Shown here one piece after another: positions 55,374 to 63,884 of a stretch of 64,000 nt of DNA (positions are counted from its first letter, which is position 1; every line of letters begins with the position of its first letter). The notes under the pieces were generated by a model. It was not told where the DNA came from, searched no databases, and saw nothing but the letters and a program-made list of their open reading frames with translations. Made by a program: the position numbers and the translations under genes. Source of the stretch: an uncultured Eubacteriales bacterium (GTDB lineage Bacteria > Bacillota > Clostridia > Oscillospirales > Oscillospiraceae); NCBI GenBank assembly GCA_900315595.1, contig OMZQ01000007.1, positions 1-64,000 on the forward strand, read 5' to 3'.

Positions 55374-57326
55374 TTATCTGGCTTTTTTCGGAGCCTTTGC
55401 CGGACGCGTCGGCGCAGTTCCGGCGGTCTTTTTGGCCTTTTTATCTGTAAACGAAGGCGCTTTTGCTTTCCTTTCGGTATACGCAAGTGATTTTGCTTTC
55501 GTTTCTGTCTTCTGCTTCCCTGCGGCCCTGCCGCCCTCTTTTTTGGGCGGGCGGATCAGGCACTTGGGGCCGGTGCCGATCAGATCCTCGCGGTGGGCGA
55601 TCGTCAGGGCCTCATAGACCAGACGGTAGTTTTTCGGGTCGCGGTACTGGATCAGCGCCCGCTGCATGGCCTTCTCGCGGGGGTCCTTCGGGACGTAGAT
55701 CGGCTCCATCGTCCGGGGGTCCAGGCCGGTGTAGTACATGACCGTGGAGATCGTGGAGGGCGTCGGGTAGAAGTCCTGCACCTGCTCGGGCATATAGCCC
55801 ATGTCGCGGATGTGCTCGGCCAGCTCAATGGCGTCCTCCAGCCGGGAGCCGGGGTGGGAGGACATCAGATAGGGCACCGCGTACTGATCCAGACCGAGCT
55901 CCCGGTTCAGCCTGTCGTATTTGTTCAGAAAGCGCCTGTACACCGCGTTTTCCGGCTTGCCCATCAAACGCAGCACGTGGTCGGAGACGTGCTCCGGGGC
56001 CACGCGGAGCTGACCGGAGACGTGGTACTGCACCAGCTCGCGGAAGAAGGTGTCGTCCTTGTCGGCCAGCAGATAGTCAAAGCGGATGCCGCTTCGGATG
56101 AAGACCTTTTTCACGCCGGGCAGGGCGCGGAGCTTGCGCAGCAGATCCACGTAGTCCGAATGATCGACCTTCATGTTCCGGCAGGGCTTCGGGTAGAGGC
56201 ATTGCTTCCCGGGGCAGACGCCCTTGGTGAGCTGTTTTTCGCAGGCTGGGACCCGGAAGTTGGCGGTCGGACCGCCCACGTCGTGGATATAGCCCTTGAA
56301 TTCCGGGTCGCGGGTCATGGCCTCGGCCTCGCGCAGGATGGATTCCTGGCTGCGGGTCTGGATGATCCGGCCCTGATGGAAGGTGATGGCGCAGAAGGAG
56401 CAGCCGCCGAAGCAGCCGCGGCAGGAGGTCAGGCTGAACTTGACCTCCTTGATCGCCGGAACGCCGCCCAGCTTTTCGTAGCTGGGGTGGTAGGTGTTTT
56501 CATAGGGCAGGGCGTAGGTCAGATCCATTTCCTCGCGGCTCAGGGGCTTCTGCGGCGGGTTCTGGATCACGAACTCCTTGCCGTAGGGCTCGATCAGCGG
56601 CTTGGCGACGAAGGGGTCCGTGTTGCGGTACTGGGTGTAGAAGCTGCGGGCATAGGCGGCCTTGTCGCTTCTGACGGTCTCCCAATCCAGGAGGACGATC
56701 CCGTCCACGACCTGATCGGTGGTTTTGGATTTGTAGACCGTCCCGTCCAGGAAGGTCAGATCGTGGACCGAGAGGCCGGAATCGAGGGCGTCGGCAACCT
56801 CCACGATGGAGCGCTCGCCCATGCCGTAGAGCAGGAGGTCGGCCTGGGAATCGAGCAGAATGGACCGCTTCATCTTATCCGACCAGTAGTCATAGTGGGC
56901 CAGCCGGCGCAGGCTCGCCTCCATGCCGCCGATGATGATCGGCGCGTCCTTGTAGGTCTGGCGGATCAGGTTGCAGTAGACCACGGTGGCGTAGTCAGGC
57001 CGCTTGCCGGTCTTGCCGCCGGGCGTATAGGCGTCCGTCTTCCGGTGATGCTTGAAGACGGAGTAGTGGTTGACCATCGAATCCATGTTCCCGCCCATGA
57101 CCAGAAAGCCCAGGCGCGGACGGCCCAGGATCGAGATGGAGGCCGGGTCCTTCCAGTCCGGCTGGGAGATGATCCCGACCTTGTAGCCCGCGTGCTCCAG
57201 AATGCGGGAGATGATCGCGTGGCCGAAGGAGGAGTGGTCCACGTAGGCGTCTCCGATCACGTAGACGAAGTCGCACTGATCCCAGCCCCGCGCCTTCATA
57301 TCCTTTTTGCTGATGGGAAGAAACAT
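55374..57326 (-). CDS. YgiQ-family radical SAM protein
   Basis: A 650-residue radical SAM enzyme of the YgiQ group (UPF0313), whose reaction is unknown. The N-terminal B12-like region has MFLPISKKDMKARGWDQCDFVYVIGDAYVDHSSFGHAII. The iron-sulfur motif is SCRGCFGGCSFCAITFHQGR. Later text PACEKQLTKGVCPGKQCLYPKPC and LRVAPEHVSDHVLRLMGKP is family-typical. The last ~60 residues are a Lys/Ala-rich tail (KTETKAKSLAYTERKAKAPSF). The start at 57326 follows AGGAGGTAGTC; the longer frame reads through a repeat array. Confidence 0.93.
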   Translation of the reverse strand: MFLPISKKDMKARGWDQCDFVYVIGDAYVDHSSFGHAIISRILEHAGYKVGIISQPDWKDPASISILGRPRLGFLVMGGNMDSMVNHYSVFKHHRKTDAYTPGGKTGKRPDYATVVYCNLIRQTYKDAPIIIGGMEASLRRLAHYDYWSDKMKRSILLDSQADLLLYGMGERSIVEVADALDSGLSVHDLTFLDGTVYKSKTTDQVVDGIVLLDWETVRSDKAAYARSFYTQYRNTDPFVAKPLIEPYGKEFVIQNPPQKPLSREEMDLTYALPYENTYHPSYEKLGGVPAIKEVKFSLTSCRGCFGGCSFCAITFHQGRIIQTRSQESILREAEAMTRDPEFKGYIHDVGGPTANFRVPACEKQLTKGVCPGKQCLYPKPCRNMKVDHSDYVDLLRKLRALPGVKKVFIRSGIRFDYLLADKDDTFFRELVQYHVSGQLRVAPEHVSDHVLRLMGKPENAVYRRFLNKYDRLNRELGLDQYAVPYLMSSHPGSRLEDAIELAEHIRDMGYMPEQVQDFYPTPSTISTVMYYTGLDPRTMEPIYVPKDPREKAMQRALIQYRDPKNYRLVYEALTIAHREDLIGTGPKCLIRPPKKEGGRAAGKQKTETKAKSLAYTERKAKAPSFTDKKAKKTAGTAPTRPAKAPKKAR

Positions 57327-57340
57327 GACTACCTCCTGAA

Positions 57341-57440
57341 ATGAGAATTGAGAACGGAGAATTGAGAGTTGTCGGAGTTTTTCAAATTGCAATTTGAAAA
57401 ACCCATTCATTCTCAATTCTCAACTCTCAATTCTCAATTT
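57341..57440. repeat. Inverted pair of GAGAATTGA arrays around a perfect palindrome
   Basis: Direct words GAGAATTGAGAACGGAGAAT at 57343 are matched by CTCAATTCTCAACTCTCAAT at 57412. Between them 57377-57402 is a perfect 26-bp palindrome with half GTTTTTCAAATTG. The right arm reaches into the dut stop codon. Confidence 0.9.
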
Positions 57441-57874
57441 GTTCCCGTGGAGCCGAAGCCGCCCGCGCCGCGCTCCGTCTCGTCGAGCTCCTCCACCTCC
57501 TCAAAGGCGGCGGTCATGCAGGGAACGATGACGAGCTGGGCGATCCGCTCGCCCGGCTGGACGGTTCTGGGCTTGCTGCCGTGGTTGTGCAGGGGAACCA
57601 TCCACTCCCCGCGGTAGTCGGGGTCTACCACGCCGACCTTATTCGCCGGGGCCAGGTCCCGCTTGGAGGCCAGGCCGGAGCGGGCGAAGATCAGCCCCAC
57701 CCAGCCCGCGGGAAGGGCGATCGAATAGCCCAGCGGGATCATCACCGTCTCGTGCGGAGCCAGCGTGACCGGCGCGTCGGGGCAGGCGCAGAGATCCGCC
57801 CCGACGGAATCCGCCGTGGCGTAGGTCGGGAAGATCGCGCCTTCCCGCAGGCGTTTGATGGGGATATTGGTCAT
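57434..57874 (-). CDS. dut: dUTP diphosphatase
   Basis: A 146-residue trimeric enzyme that hydrolyses dUTP to dUMP, keeping uracil out of DNA. The five family motifs are present: ADSVGADLCACPD, FARSGLASK, VGVVDPDYRGEWMVPLHN, GERIAQLVIVP and the C-terminal ERGAGGFGSTG. The start at 57874 has AAGGAGCG upstream; longer frames read through an inverted repeat. The last codon and TGA lie inside a GAGAATTGA repeat array, so the repeat has shaped the 3' end. Confidence 0.95.
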   Translation of the reverse strand: MTNIPIKRLREGAIFPTYATADSVGADLCACPDAPVTLAPHETVMIPLGYSIALPAGWVGLIFARSGLASKRDLAPANKVGVVDPDYRGEWMVPLHNHGSKPRTVQPGERIAQLVIVPCMTAAFEEVEELDETERGAGGFGSTGTN

Positions 57875-57919
57875 GGAAAAACGCTCCTTATTTGTCAAAT
57901 TGGGATTTGCCGCGCGAAA

Positions 57920-58086
57920 AGCCTTCCCCCCTCGGGGGGAAGGTGGCATCCGGCGTCTCACGGAAGCCGGATGACGGATGAGGGGGCGTATCGATCCCGG
58001 ATTCGTTGATTCAACGGTCTGCTTGTCGGAACGCCCCCTCATCCGCCTCGCTGCGCTCGGCACCTTCCCCCCGAGGGGGGAAGGCT
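57920..58086. repeat. 167-bp inverted repeat
   Basis: The ends are AGCCTTCCCCCCTCGGGGGG on the left and, as the inverse, CCCCCCGAGGGGGGAAGGCT on the right. Inner blocks GGATGAGGGGGCGT and ACGCCCCCTCATCC also pair. The loop is about 40 nt. It fills most of the gap between dut and nspC; no gene is visible there. Confidence 0.88.
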
Positions 58087-58131
58087 CTGTCGGAGCCCTG
58101 GCAAGCTGGCATTGCCTCGACTTATCCCAAG

Positions 58132-59355
58132 TTACCGCCCCAGGCGGTACTTGAAGTCCCGGTAGCCGAAGTCGGTGAGCTGTTCCAGGGAGCCGTCTGC
58201 GCGGCGGTACCAGATATTCGGCAGGGGCATGCCGTTGAAGGTGTTGTTTTTGCAGGTGGAGTAGATCGCCAGGTCTCCGAAAAGGACCAGCTCCCCGATT
58301 TGCAGGGCGTGGTCGAATTCGTAATCCCCGATCACGTCCCCCGACAGACAGGACGGCCCGCCCAGACGGTAGACGTTGGAATTGTCGTCCCCTGATCCCT
58401 GATCCCTGCTCCCGGATCCCTCCGCCGCTCCATAGAGCGGCGGCATATACGGCATCTCGATCACGTCCGGCATGTGGCAGGCGGCGGAGCAGTCGAGGAT
58501 CGCGTTCTTCACGCTGCCATTTTCGGTGACGTCGAGCACGCGGCTTGCGAGAAAGCCCGCATTCAGGGCCCAGGCCTCGCCCGGCTCCAGATACACCGTC
58601 ACGCCCCAGGTCTCCTGCGCGAAGCGGATGCAGCGCTCCAGCCGCGGAATATCGTAGTCCGGGCGGGTCACGTGGTGGCCGCCGCCCATGTTAAGCCATT
58701 TCATCCGGGGCAAAACGTCCCCGAACTTCTCTGCCACGGCGTCCAGGGTGATCTCCAAAGCGTCGGAATCCTGCTCGCAGAGGGTGTGAAAGTGCAGGCC
58801 GTCCAGCAGGGCGACCAGGTCGGGGGTCATTTTCGCGTCCCATTGTTCGCGGGTGGTTCCCAGACGGGAGCCGGGGGCGCAGGGGTCGTAGATCGCGTGA
58901 CCCTCCTGCGTGGAGCATTCGGGGTTGATCCGCAGACCCAGGCTCTTTCCGGCTGCCTTCGCCTGCGGGCCGAGCCGTGACAGCTGGGCGGGGGAGTTGA
59001 ATACGACGTGGTCGGCGTACCGCAGCAGCTCGTCAAACTCGTCGTCCCGGTAGGCCCCGCAGAAGACGTGGACCTCCTTTTCCGGCAGGATTTCCCAGCC
59101 CAGCCGCGCTTCAAACAGGCCGCTTGCCTCGGTCCCCGCCAGATAGGGGGCCAGAGCGGGGTAGCAGTCGTAGTTTGAAAAGGCCTTCTGCGCCAGCAGG
59201 AGCTTCGCGCCGGTCCGGTCGGCTACGCCCTTTAAGATCTCGCCGTTCTGCCGCAGAGCGGCCTCGTCCAGAATGTAACAGGGCGTGGCAAGACGCCCGA
59301 AGCAGTCTTCGGGTGTCCTGCCACGCAAAGCGGCAAAGGGCGGGCGGGCCGTCAC
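58132..59355 (-). CDS. nspC: Carboxynorspermidine/carboxyspermidine decarboxylase
   Basis: A 407-residue PLP enzyme of the alanine-racemase fold that makes spermidine (or norspermidine) from its carboxy form. Text near the N-terminus ATPCYILDEAALRQNGEILKG and LLLAQKAFSNYDCYP holds the PLP lysine. WLNMGGGHHVTRPDYD and GGPSCLSGDVIGDYEF are also typical, the latter with the active-site Cys. The start is a GTG at 59355 that overlaps the upstream stop (GTGA). Residues about 311-322 (EGSGSRDQGSGD) come from an AGGGATC repeat array inserted in frame before the active-site Cys segment. Confidence 0.92.
   Translation of the reverse strand: MTARPPFAALRGRTPEDCFGRLATPCYILDEAALRQNGEILKGVADRTGAKLLLAQKAFSNYDCYPALAPYLAGTEASGLFEARLGWEILPEKEVHVFCGAYRDDEFDELLRYADHVVFNSPAQLSRLGPQAKAAGKSLGLRINPECSTQEGHAIYDPCAPGSRLGTTREQWDAKMTPDLVALLDGLHFHTLCEQDSDALEITLDAVAEKFGDVLPRMKWLNMGGGHHVTRPDYDIPRLERCIRFAQETWGVTVYLEPGEAWALNAGFLASRVLDVTENGSVKNAILDCSAACHMPDVIEMPYMPPLYGAAEGSGSRDQGSGDDNSNVYRLGGPSCLSGDVIGDYEFDHALQIGELVLFGDLAIYSTCKNNTFNGMPLPNIWYRRADGSLEQLTDFGYRDFKYRLGR
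58389..58422. repeat. AGGGATC-type array inside nspC
   Basis: On the minus strand about four GGGATC-centred units lie in frame in the coding sequence, of the same kind as the gyrB-gyrA array. Confidence 0.85.
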
Positions 59356-60611
59356 GGGACCAGGACCGGGTTGTGGTTCTCGGTCCGGGGCAGGCCGTGC
59401 TGATCCAGGGCATCCAGGAAGGGATCGGGATCGAACTCCTCCACGGTATGCACGCCGGGCTTGATCCACTTGCCGGTTAGCATCATCATCGCGCCGCACA
59501 TGGCGGGCACGCCTGTGGTGTAGGAGACCGCCTGGCTCTTGACCTCGCGGTAGCATGCCTGATGGTCGCAGGTGTTGTAGATATAGTAGGTTTTTTCCTT
59601 GCCGTCCTTCCGGCCCGTGAAGATGCAGCCGATGTTGGTCTTGCCGTGGGTGCGGGGACCGAGGGAGGCAGGATCGGGCAGGAGGGCCTTCAGGAACTTG
59701 ATCGGAACGATCTCGTGACCCTCAAACATGACCGGGGTCGTGGAGAGCATGCCCACGTTCTCCAGACACTTCATGTGGGTCAGATAGCTCTGACCGAAGG
59801 TCATGAAGAAGCGGATGCGCTTGACCTCGGGGATGTTCTCGGCCAGGGATTCGATCTCCTCGTGGTGGAGCAGATACATATCCTTGTGACCCACCTGGTC
59901 GAAGTCGTATTCCCGCTTGATGCTCATCGCCGGGATCTCGACCCAGTGGCCGTCCTCCCAGTAGGAGCCGGGCGCGGAGACCTCGCGGAGGTTGACCTCG
60001 GGGTTGAAGTTGGTGGCGAAGGGATAGCCGTGGTCGCCGCCGTTGCAGTCGAGGATGTCGATCGTGTCGATCTCGTCGAATTCATGCTTCTTGGCGTAAG
60101 CGCAGTAGGCCTGGCTGACGCCGGGGTCGAAGCCGCAGCCGAGCAGGGCGGTCAGACCGGCCTGCTCAAAGCGCTCGCGGTAGGCCCACTGGTAGCTGTA
60201 GTCGAACAGGGCGGAGAAGCCCTTTTCCTTGCAGCGCTTTTCATAGGCGGCCTTCCATTCGGGATCGTCGGTGTCCTCCGGCTCATAGTTGGCGGTGTCC
60301 ATGTAGTTGACGCCGCAGGCCAGGCAGGCCTCCATGACCGTCAGATCCTGGTAGGGCAGGGCGATGTTCATAACCAGATCGGGCTTGTAGCTGTTGATGA
60401 GGGCGCAAAGCTCCTCCACGGAATCGGCGTCCACCTGCGCGGTGGTGAGCTTCGTGGTCGTGGTGGGGGCCAGCTCGGCGGCCAGCTCGTCGCACTTGGA
60501 CTTGGTGCGGCTGGCAATGCACAGCTCGGAGAAGACCTCCGGCACCATGCAGCACTTGCGGATGGCCACGTTGGCGACGCCGCCGCAGCCGATGACGAGT
60601 ACACGGCTCAT
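59352..60611 (-). CDS. Carboxynorspermidine/carboxyspermidine dehydrogenase (saccharopine-dehydrogenase family)
   Basis: A 419-residue NADPH-dependent enzyme that joins aspartate semialdehyde with a diamine to give carboxy(nor)spermidine. The Rossmann motif is VLVIGCGGVANVAIRKC at the N-terminus. Other text: PDLVMNIALPYQDLTVMEACLACGVNYMDTANYE, GCGFDPGVSQAYCAYA and the C-terminal TTGVPAMCGAMMMLTGKW. AAGGAGGAATATAAC precedes the ATG. Its stop overlaps the GTG of nspC, so the pair is translationally coupled and acts in sequence. Confidence 0.92.
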   Translation of the reverse strand: MSRVLVIGCGGVANVAIRKCCMVPEVFSELCIASRTKSKCDELAAELAPTTTTKLTTAQVDADSVEELCALINSYKPDLVMNIALPYQDLTVMEACLACGVNYMDTANYEPEDTDDPEWKAAYEKRCKEKGFSALFDYSYQWAYRERFEQAGLTALLGCGFDPGVSQAYCAYAKKHEFDEIDTIDILDCNGGDHGYPFATNFNPEVNLREVSAPGSYWEDGHWVEIPAMSIKREYDFDQVGHKDMYLLHHEEIESLAENIPEVKRIRFFMTFGQSYLTHMKCLENVGMLSTTPVMFEGHEIVPIKFLKALLPDPASLGPRTHGKTNIGCIFTGRKDGKEKTYYIYNTCDHQACYREVKSQAVSYTTGVPAMCGAMMMLTGKWIKPGVHTVEEFDPDPFLDALDQHGLPRTENHNPVLVP

Positions 60612-60639
60612 GTTATATTCCTCCTTCATTCAAAAATAG

Positions 60640-60671
60640 TTTCATACTTTCATATTTTCATAGTTTCATTC
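60640..60671. repeat. Four 8-bp units TTTCATAN
   Basis: TTTCATAC, TTTCATAT, TTTCATAG, TTTCATTC in perfect register, between speB and the dehydrogenase. Confidence 0.9.
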
Positions 60672-60674
60672 CGT

Positions 60675-61532
60675 TTAACCGGCGAGCAAAGCAAGCAAAA
60701 GCTCCCGCAACACCTTACACGCCATCGCGGTGCTGGCGCCGCTGGGGTCGAGCATCGGGGCCAGCTCGTTCAGGTCGGCGGCGACCACGTTGAGCTGGGC
60801 GACCTGCAGGATCGCGGTCAAAAGCTGGGGGAAGGTCACGCCGCCGGCCTCCGGGGTGCCGGTTCCGGGGAAGCAGGCCGGGTCCAGACAGTCCAGGTCG
60901 ATGGTCAGATAGACCGGTGCGTCCTCGGCGATCAGCCGGGCGCAGACCGTGTCCAGACCCTCGAAGCTGAAGGGATGCATCTCGGTATGCTGCCGGGCGA
61001 ATCGGAACTCCTCCCGGTCGCCGCTGCGGATGCAGAACTGATGGATGCGGCCGTCGCCCAAGATGTCGTGGCAGCGGCGGATCACGCAGGCGTGGCTGAG
61101 CTTCGCGCCGAGGTAGTCGTCGCGCAGATCGGCGTGGGCGTCGAAGTGGATGATGTGGAGGTTCGGGTATTTCTTCGCCACGGCCCGCACGGAACCAAGC
61201 GTGACCAGATGCTCGCCGCCGAGCAGGATCGGCATTTTATCGGCCTTGAGGATCTCCGCCGCCCGGGCCTCAATGTCGGCCAGAGCCGCCTCCGCCGAGC
61301 CGAAGCAGAGCTCCAGATCGCCGCTGTCAAAGATCGCACAGTCGGTCAGATCCCTGTCCTGATAGGGGCTGTAGGTCTCGATGCCGAAGCTCTCATGCCG
61401 CATGGCGCTCGAACCGAAGCGCGCGCCGGGGCGGAAGCTGGTGGTGGAATCAAAGGGCGCGCCGAAGAGGACGAGCCTGGCGTCGGCAAAGGCCGCGTCG
61501 CAGCCGATGAAGGTCTCCACGTTGGGTCTCAC
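60675..61532 (-). CDS. speB: Agmatinase
   Basis: A 285-residue ureohydrolase that turns agmatine into putrescine and urea. The two-manganese site is visible in LLGGEHLVTLG, IIHFDAHADLRDDY and VYLTIDLDCLDPACFPGTGTPEAGG. The start is a GTG at 61532 that overlaps the speE stop (GTGA), with GGAGG 7 nt upstream. The family also holds arginase and guanidinobutyrase, but the neighbour arginine decarboxylase argues for agmatine. Confidence 0.93.
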   Translation of the reverse strand: MRPNVETFIGCDAAFADARLVLFGAPFDSTTSFRPGARFGSSAMRHESFGIETYSPYQDRDLTDCAIFDSGDLELCFGSAEAALADIEARAAEILKADKMPILLGGEHLVTLGSVRAVAKKYPNLHIIHFDAHADLRDDYLGAKLSHACVIRRCHDILGDGRIHQFCIRSGDREEFRFARQHTEMHPFSFEGLDTVCARLIAEDAPVYLTIDLDCLDPACFPGTGTPEAGGVTFPQLLTAILQVAQLNVVAADLNELAPMLDPSGASTAMACKVLRELLLALLAG

Positions 61533-62383
61533 TTTTCCACCTCCTCCAGCATCCGCTCCAAAAAGGCGGGCAGGAAGAACGCGCCGCGGTGGAGCTTGAC
61601 GGTGTAGTACTTGGTTTGGAGATTGAGCTTCTTCCAGCGCTCGGCGTCCAGATCGTTCACCGGATGGTATTTCTTGCTGGCAAAGCCAAAGAGCCAGTAG
61701 CCTGCGGCGTAGGTCGGGATGTGGGCCTGATAGACCCGGCTGATCGGGAAGGTGCTGACGATGCGCTGGTGGGAGCGCTGCATGGCCTCGGCGTCGTGCT
61801 GATAGAAGGGACTGCCCTGCTGGTTTACCATAATCCCGTCCTCGCGCAGGGCGTTGTAGCAGATGCCGTAGAATTCGCGGGTGAAATAGCCCTCGGAGGG
61901 GCCGAAGGGATCGGTGGAATCGACGATGATCAGATCGTACTGCTCCGAGCAGCGCCGGATGAAGCGCAGGGCGTTGTCGTAGTAGATGTGAACGCGGGCG
62001 TCGTCCAGACGGGAGGCGTTCTCCGGCAGGTAGGCCCGGCAGGCCTTGATGACCTCGGGATCCATCTCCACGAGGTCGATGCGTTTGATCGTGTCGTACC
62101 GCGCAAGCTCCTTGACCACGCCGCCGTCGCCGGCGCCGATCACCAGAACGTCGGTGATGTTCGGGTGGACGGCCATCGGCACGTGCGTGATCATCTCGTC
62201 GTAGATGAATTCGTCGCGCTCGGTGAGCTGGACGTTGCCGTCCAGGGCCAGGACGCGGCCAAACTCCGGCGTCTCAAAAATGTCGATGCGCTGGTAGTCG
62301 CTCTGGAGCGAGAAAAGCTGCTTGTTGACCCGGATCGAATGCTTTACGTCCGGCGCGTGAAATTCGGAAAACCAGAGTTCCAT
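61529..62383 (-). CDS. speE: Spermidine synthase (aminopropyltransferase)
   Basis: A 284-residue enzyme that uses decarboxylated AdoMet to put an aminopropyl group on putrescine. Family text: FSLQSDYQRIDIFETPEFGRVLALDGNVQLTERDEFIYDEMITHVPM, VLVIGAGDGGVVKELARY, and the active-site DLIIVDSTDPFGPSEGYFTREFY. AAGGAGGTCTCCCC precedes the ATG. It overlaps speB by 4 nt. No speD (AdoMet decarboxylase) lies in the window, so its aminopropyl donor must come from elsewhere. Confidence 0.93.
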   Translation of the reverse strand: MELWFSEFHAPDVKHSIRVNKQLFSLQSDYQRIDIFETPEFGRVLALDGNVQLTERDEFIYDEMITHVPMAVHPNITDVLVIGAGDGGVVKELARYDTIKRIDLVEMDPEVIKACRAYLPENASRLDDARVHIYYDNALRFIRRCSEQYDLIIVDSTDPFGPSEGYFTREFYGICYNALREDGIMVNQQGSPFYQHDAEAMQRSHQRIVSTFPISRVYQAHIPTYAAGYWLFGFASKKYHPVNDLDAERWKKLNLQTKYYTVKLHRGAFFLPAFLERMLEEVEK

Positions 62384-62395
62384 GGGGAGACCTCC

Positions 62396-63871
62396 TTAAG
62401 CCAGCACGTTCAGCCGCAAAATGTCCGGGTCCTCCGGGCCGGTCATGGAGCAGCCTTTTTCCTTGGCGAACTCGATATAGTCCAGAATGTCGCGGGTGAT
62501 GCGCTCGCCGGGGGCAAGGATGGGGATGCCGGGGGGATAGCACATCACGAACTCAGAGCAGACCATACCCTCGCTCTGGTCGATGGGGACGGATTTTTTC
62601 GGGGCGTAGAAGGCCTCCTGCGGGCTGTAGACGACCTCGGGATCGAGATATTCCGTGTCCAGCAGGCCGGAGCCGTCGCGCTGATAGCGGCGGCGGATCT
62701 CCGCCAGGGCGGAGACCAGACGCTCCAGCTCCTGGGGCCGGTCTCCGATGGAGAGGTAGGCCAGAATGTTGCCGATGTCGCCGAATTCGATCTGAATGTC
62801 GTACTCGTCGCGCAGAATATCGTAGACCTCGATCCCCGCCAGACCGATGTCGCGGGTGTGGATGGAAAGCTTGGTCGGGTCGAAGTCGAAGACGGAGTCG
62901 CCGTTGACCAGCTCCTTGCCGAAGGCGTAGTAGCCGCCGATGGCGTTGACCTCCTCGCGGGCGTAGTCCGCCATGGTGCTGACCTTGGCAAAGACCTCGC
63001 GGCCCCGCAGGGCCAGGTTGCGGCGGGAGATGTCCAGAGACGACATCAGCAGATAGGAGCTGGAGGTCGTCTGGGTCAGGTTGATGATCTGGCGGACGTG
63101 GCCCTGGTTCATGTTCGGCCCGATCAGCAGGAAGCTCGACTGCGTCAGACTGCCGCCGGACTTGTGCATGGACACGGCGGCCATGTCGGCCCCTGCGTCC
63201 ATCGCGGAGATCGGCATGCCTGCGCCGAAGTAGAAGTGGGTTCCGTGGGCCTCGTCGGCCAGACAGAACATCCCCGCGTCGTGGGCCATCTTCGTGATGG
63301 CCTTCAGATCGGAGCAGACGCCGTAGTAGGTGGGGTTGTTCACCAGGACGGCCACCGCCTCCGGATGCTCGCGGATGGCCCGCTCCACCTGCTCGCGCCG
63401 CATGCCCAGGGAGATGCCGAGCCGGTCGTCCACCTCGGGGTTGACGTAGACCGGCACCGCGCCGCAGAGGACCAGGGCGTTGATGACCGAGCGGTGGACG
63501 TTGCGGGGCAGGATGATCTTATCGCCGCGCTTGCAGGTGGCAAGCACCATCGTCTGCACGGAAGAGGTCGTGCCGCCGACCATCAAAAAGGCGTGGGCCG
63601 CGCCGAAGGCGTCGGCAGCCAGGTCCTCGGCGTCACGGATCACGGAGACCGGGTGGCAGAGGTTGTCCAGCGGCTTCATGGAGTTGACGTCGATCGAGAC
63701 GCATTTTTCTCCGAGGAAGGCGGCCATCTCCGGATTGCCCCGGCCGCGCTTGTGCCCGGGGACGTCAAAGGGGACGACGCGCATGTTGCGGAACCGTTCC
63801 AGAGCCTCATAGATTGGCGCTCTGGTCTGGTCGAGATCGTAGTAAGAGTTGATCAAGGCTTGCACCTCCAT
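62396..63871 (-). CDS. speA: Arginine decarboxylase (Orn/Lys/Arg class, PLP)
   Basis: A 491-residue PLP decarboxylase of the fold-type I family; with agmatinase downstream, arginine is the likely substrate. Text: RVVPFDVPGHKRGRGNPEMAAFLG, FLMVGGTTSSVQTMVLATCKRGDKIILPRNVHRSVI, the aspartate motif CLADEAHGTHFYFG and the PLP lysine in SMHKSGGSLTQSSFLL. It ends MVCSEFVMCYPPGIPILAPGERIT. Start is unsure: the ATG at 63871 overlaps GGAGGTG, which would rather serve a TTG at 63856. It is the first gene of the five-gene polyamine operon. Confidence 0.9.
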   Translation of the reverse strand: MEVQALINSYYDLDQTRAPIYEALERFRNMRVVPFDVPGHKRGRGNPEMAAFLGEKCVSIDVNSMKPLDNLCHPVSVIRDAEDLAADAFGAAHAFLMVGGTTSSVQTMVLATCKRGDKIILPRNVHRSVINALVLCGAVPVYVNPEVDDRLGISLGMRREQVERAIREHPEAVAVLVNNPTYYGVCSDLKAITKMAHDAGMFCLADEAHGTHFYFGAGMPISAMDAGADMAAVSMHKSGGSLTQSSFLLIGPNMNQGHVRQIINLTQTTSSSYLLMSSLDISRRNLALRGREVFAKVSTMADYAREEVNAIGGYYAFGKELVNGDSVFDFDPTKLSIHTRDIGLAGIEVYDILRDEYDIQIEFGDIGNILAYLSIGDRPQELERLVSALAEIRRRYQRDGSGLLDTEYLDPEVVYSPQEAFYAPKKSVPIDQSEGMVCSEFVMCYPPGIPILAPGERITRDILDYIEFAKEKGCSMTGPEDPDILRLNVLA

Positions 63872-63884
63872 AGCTTTCCGGATC

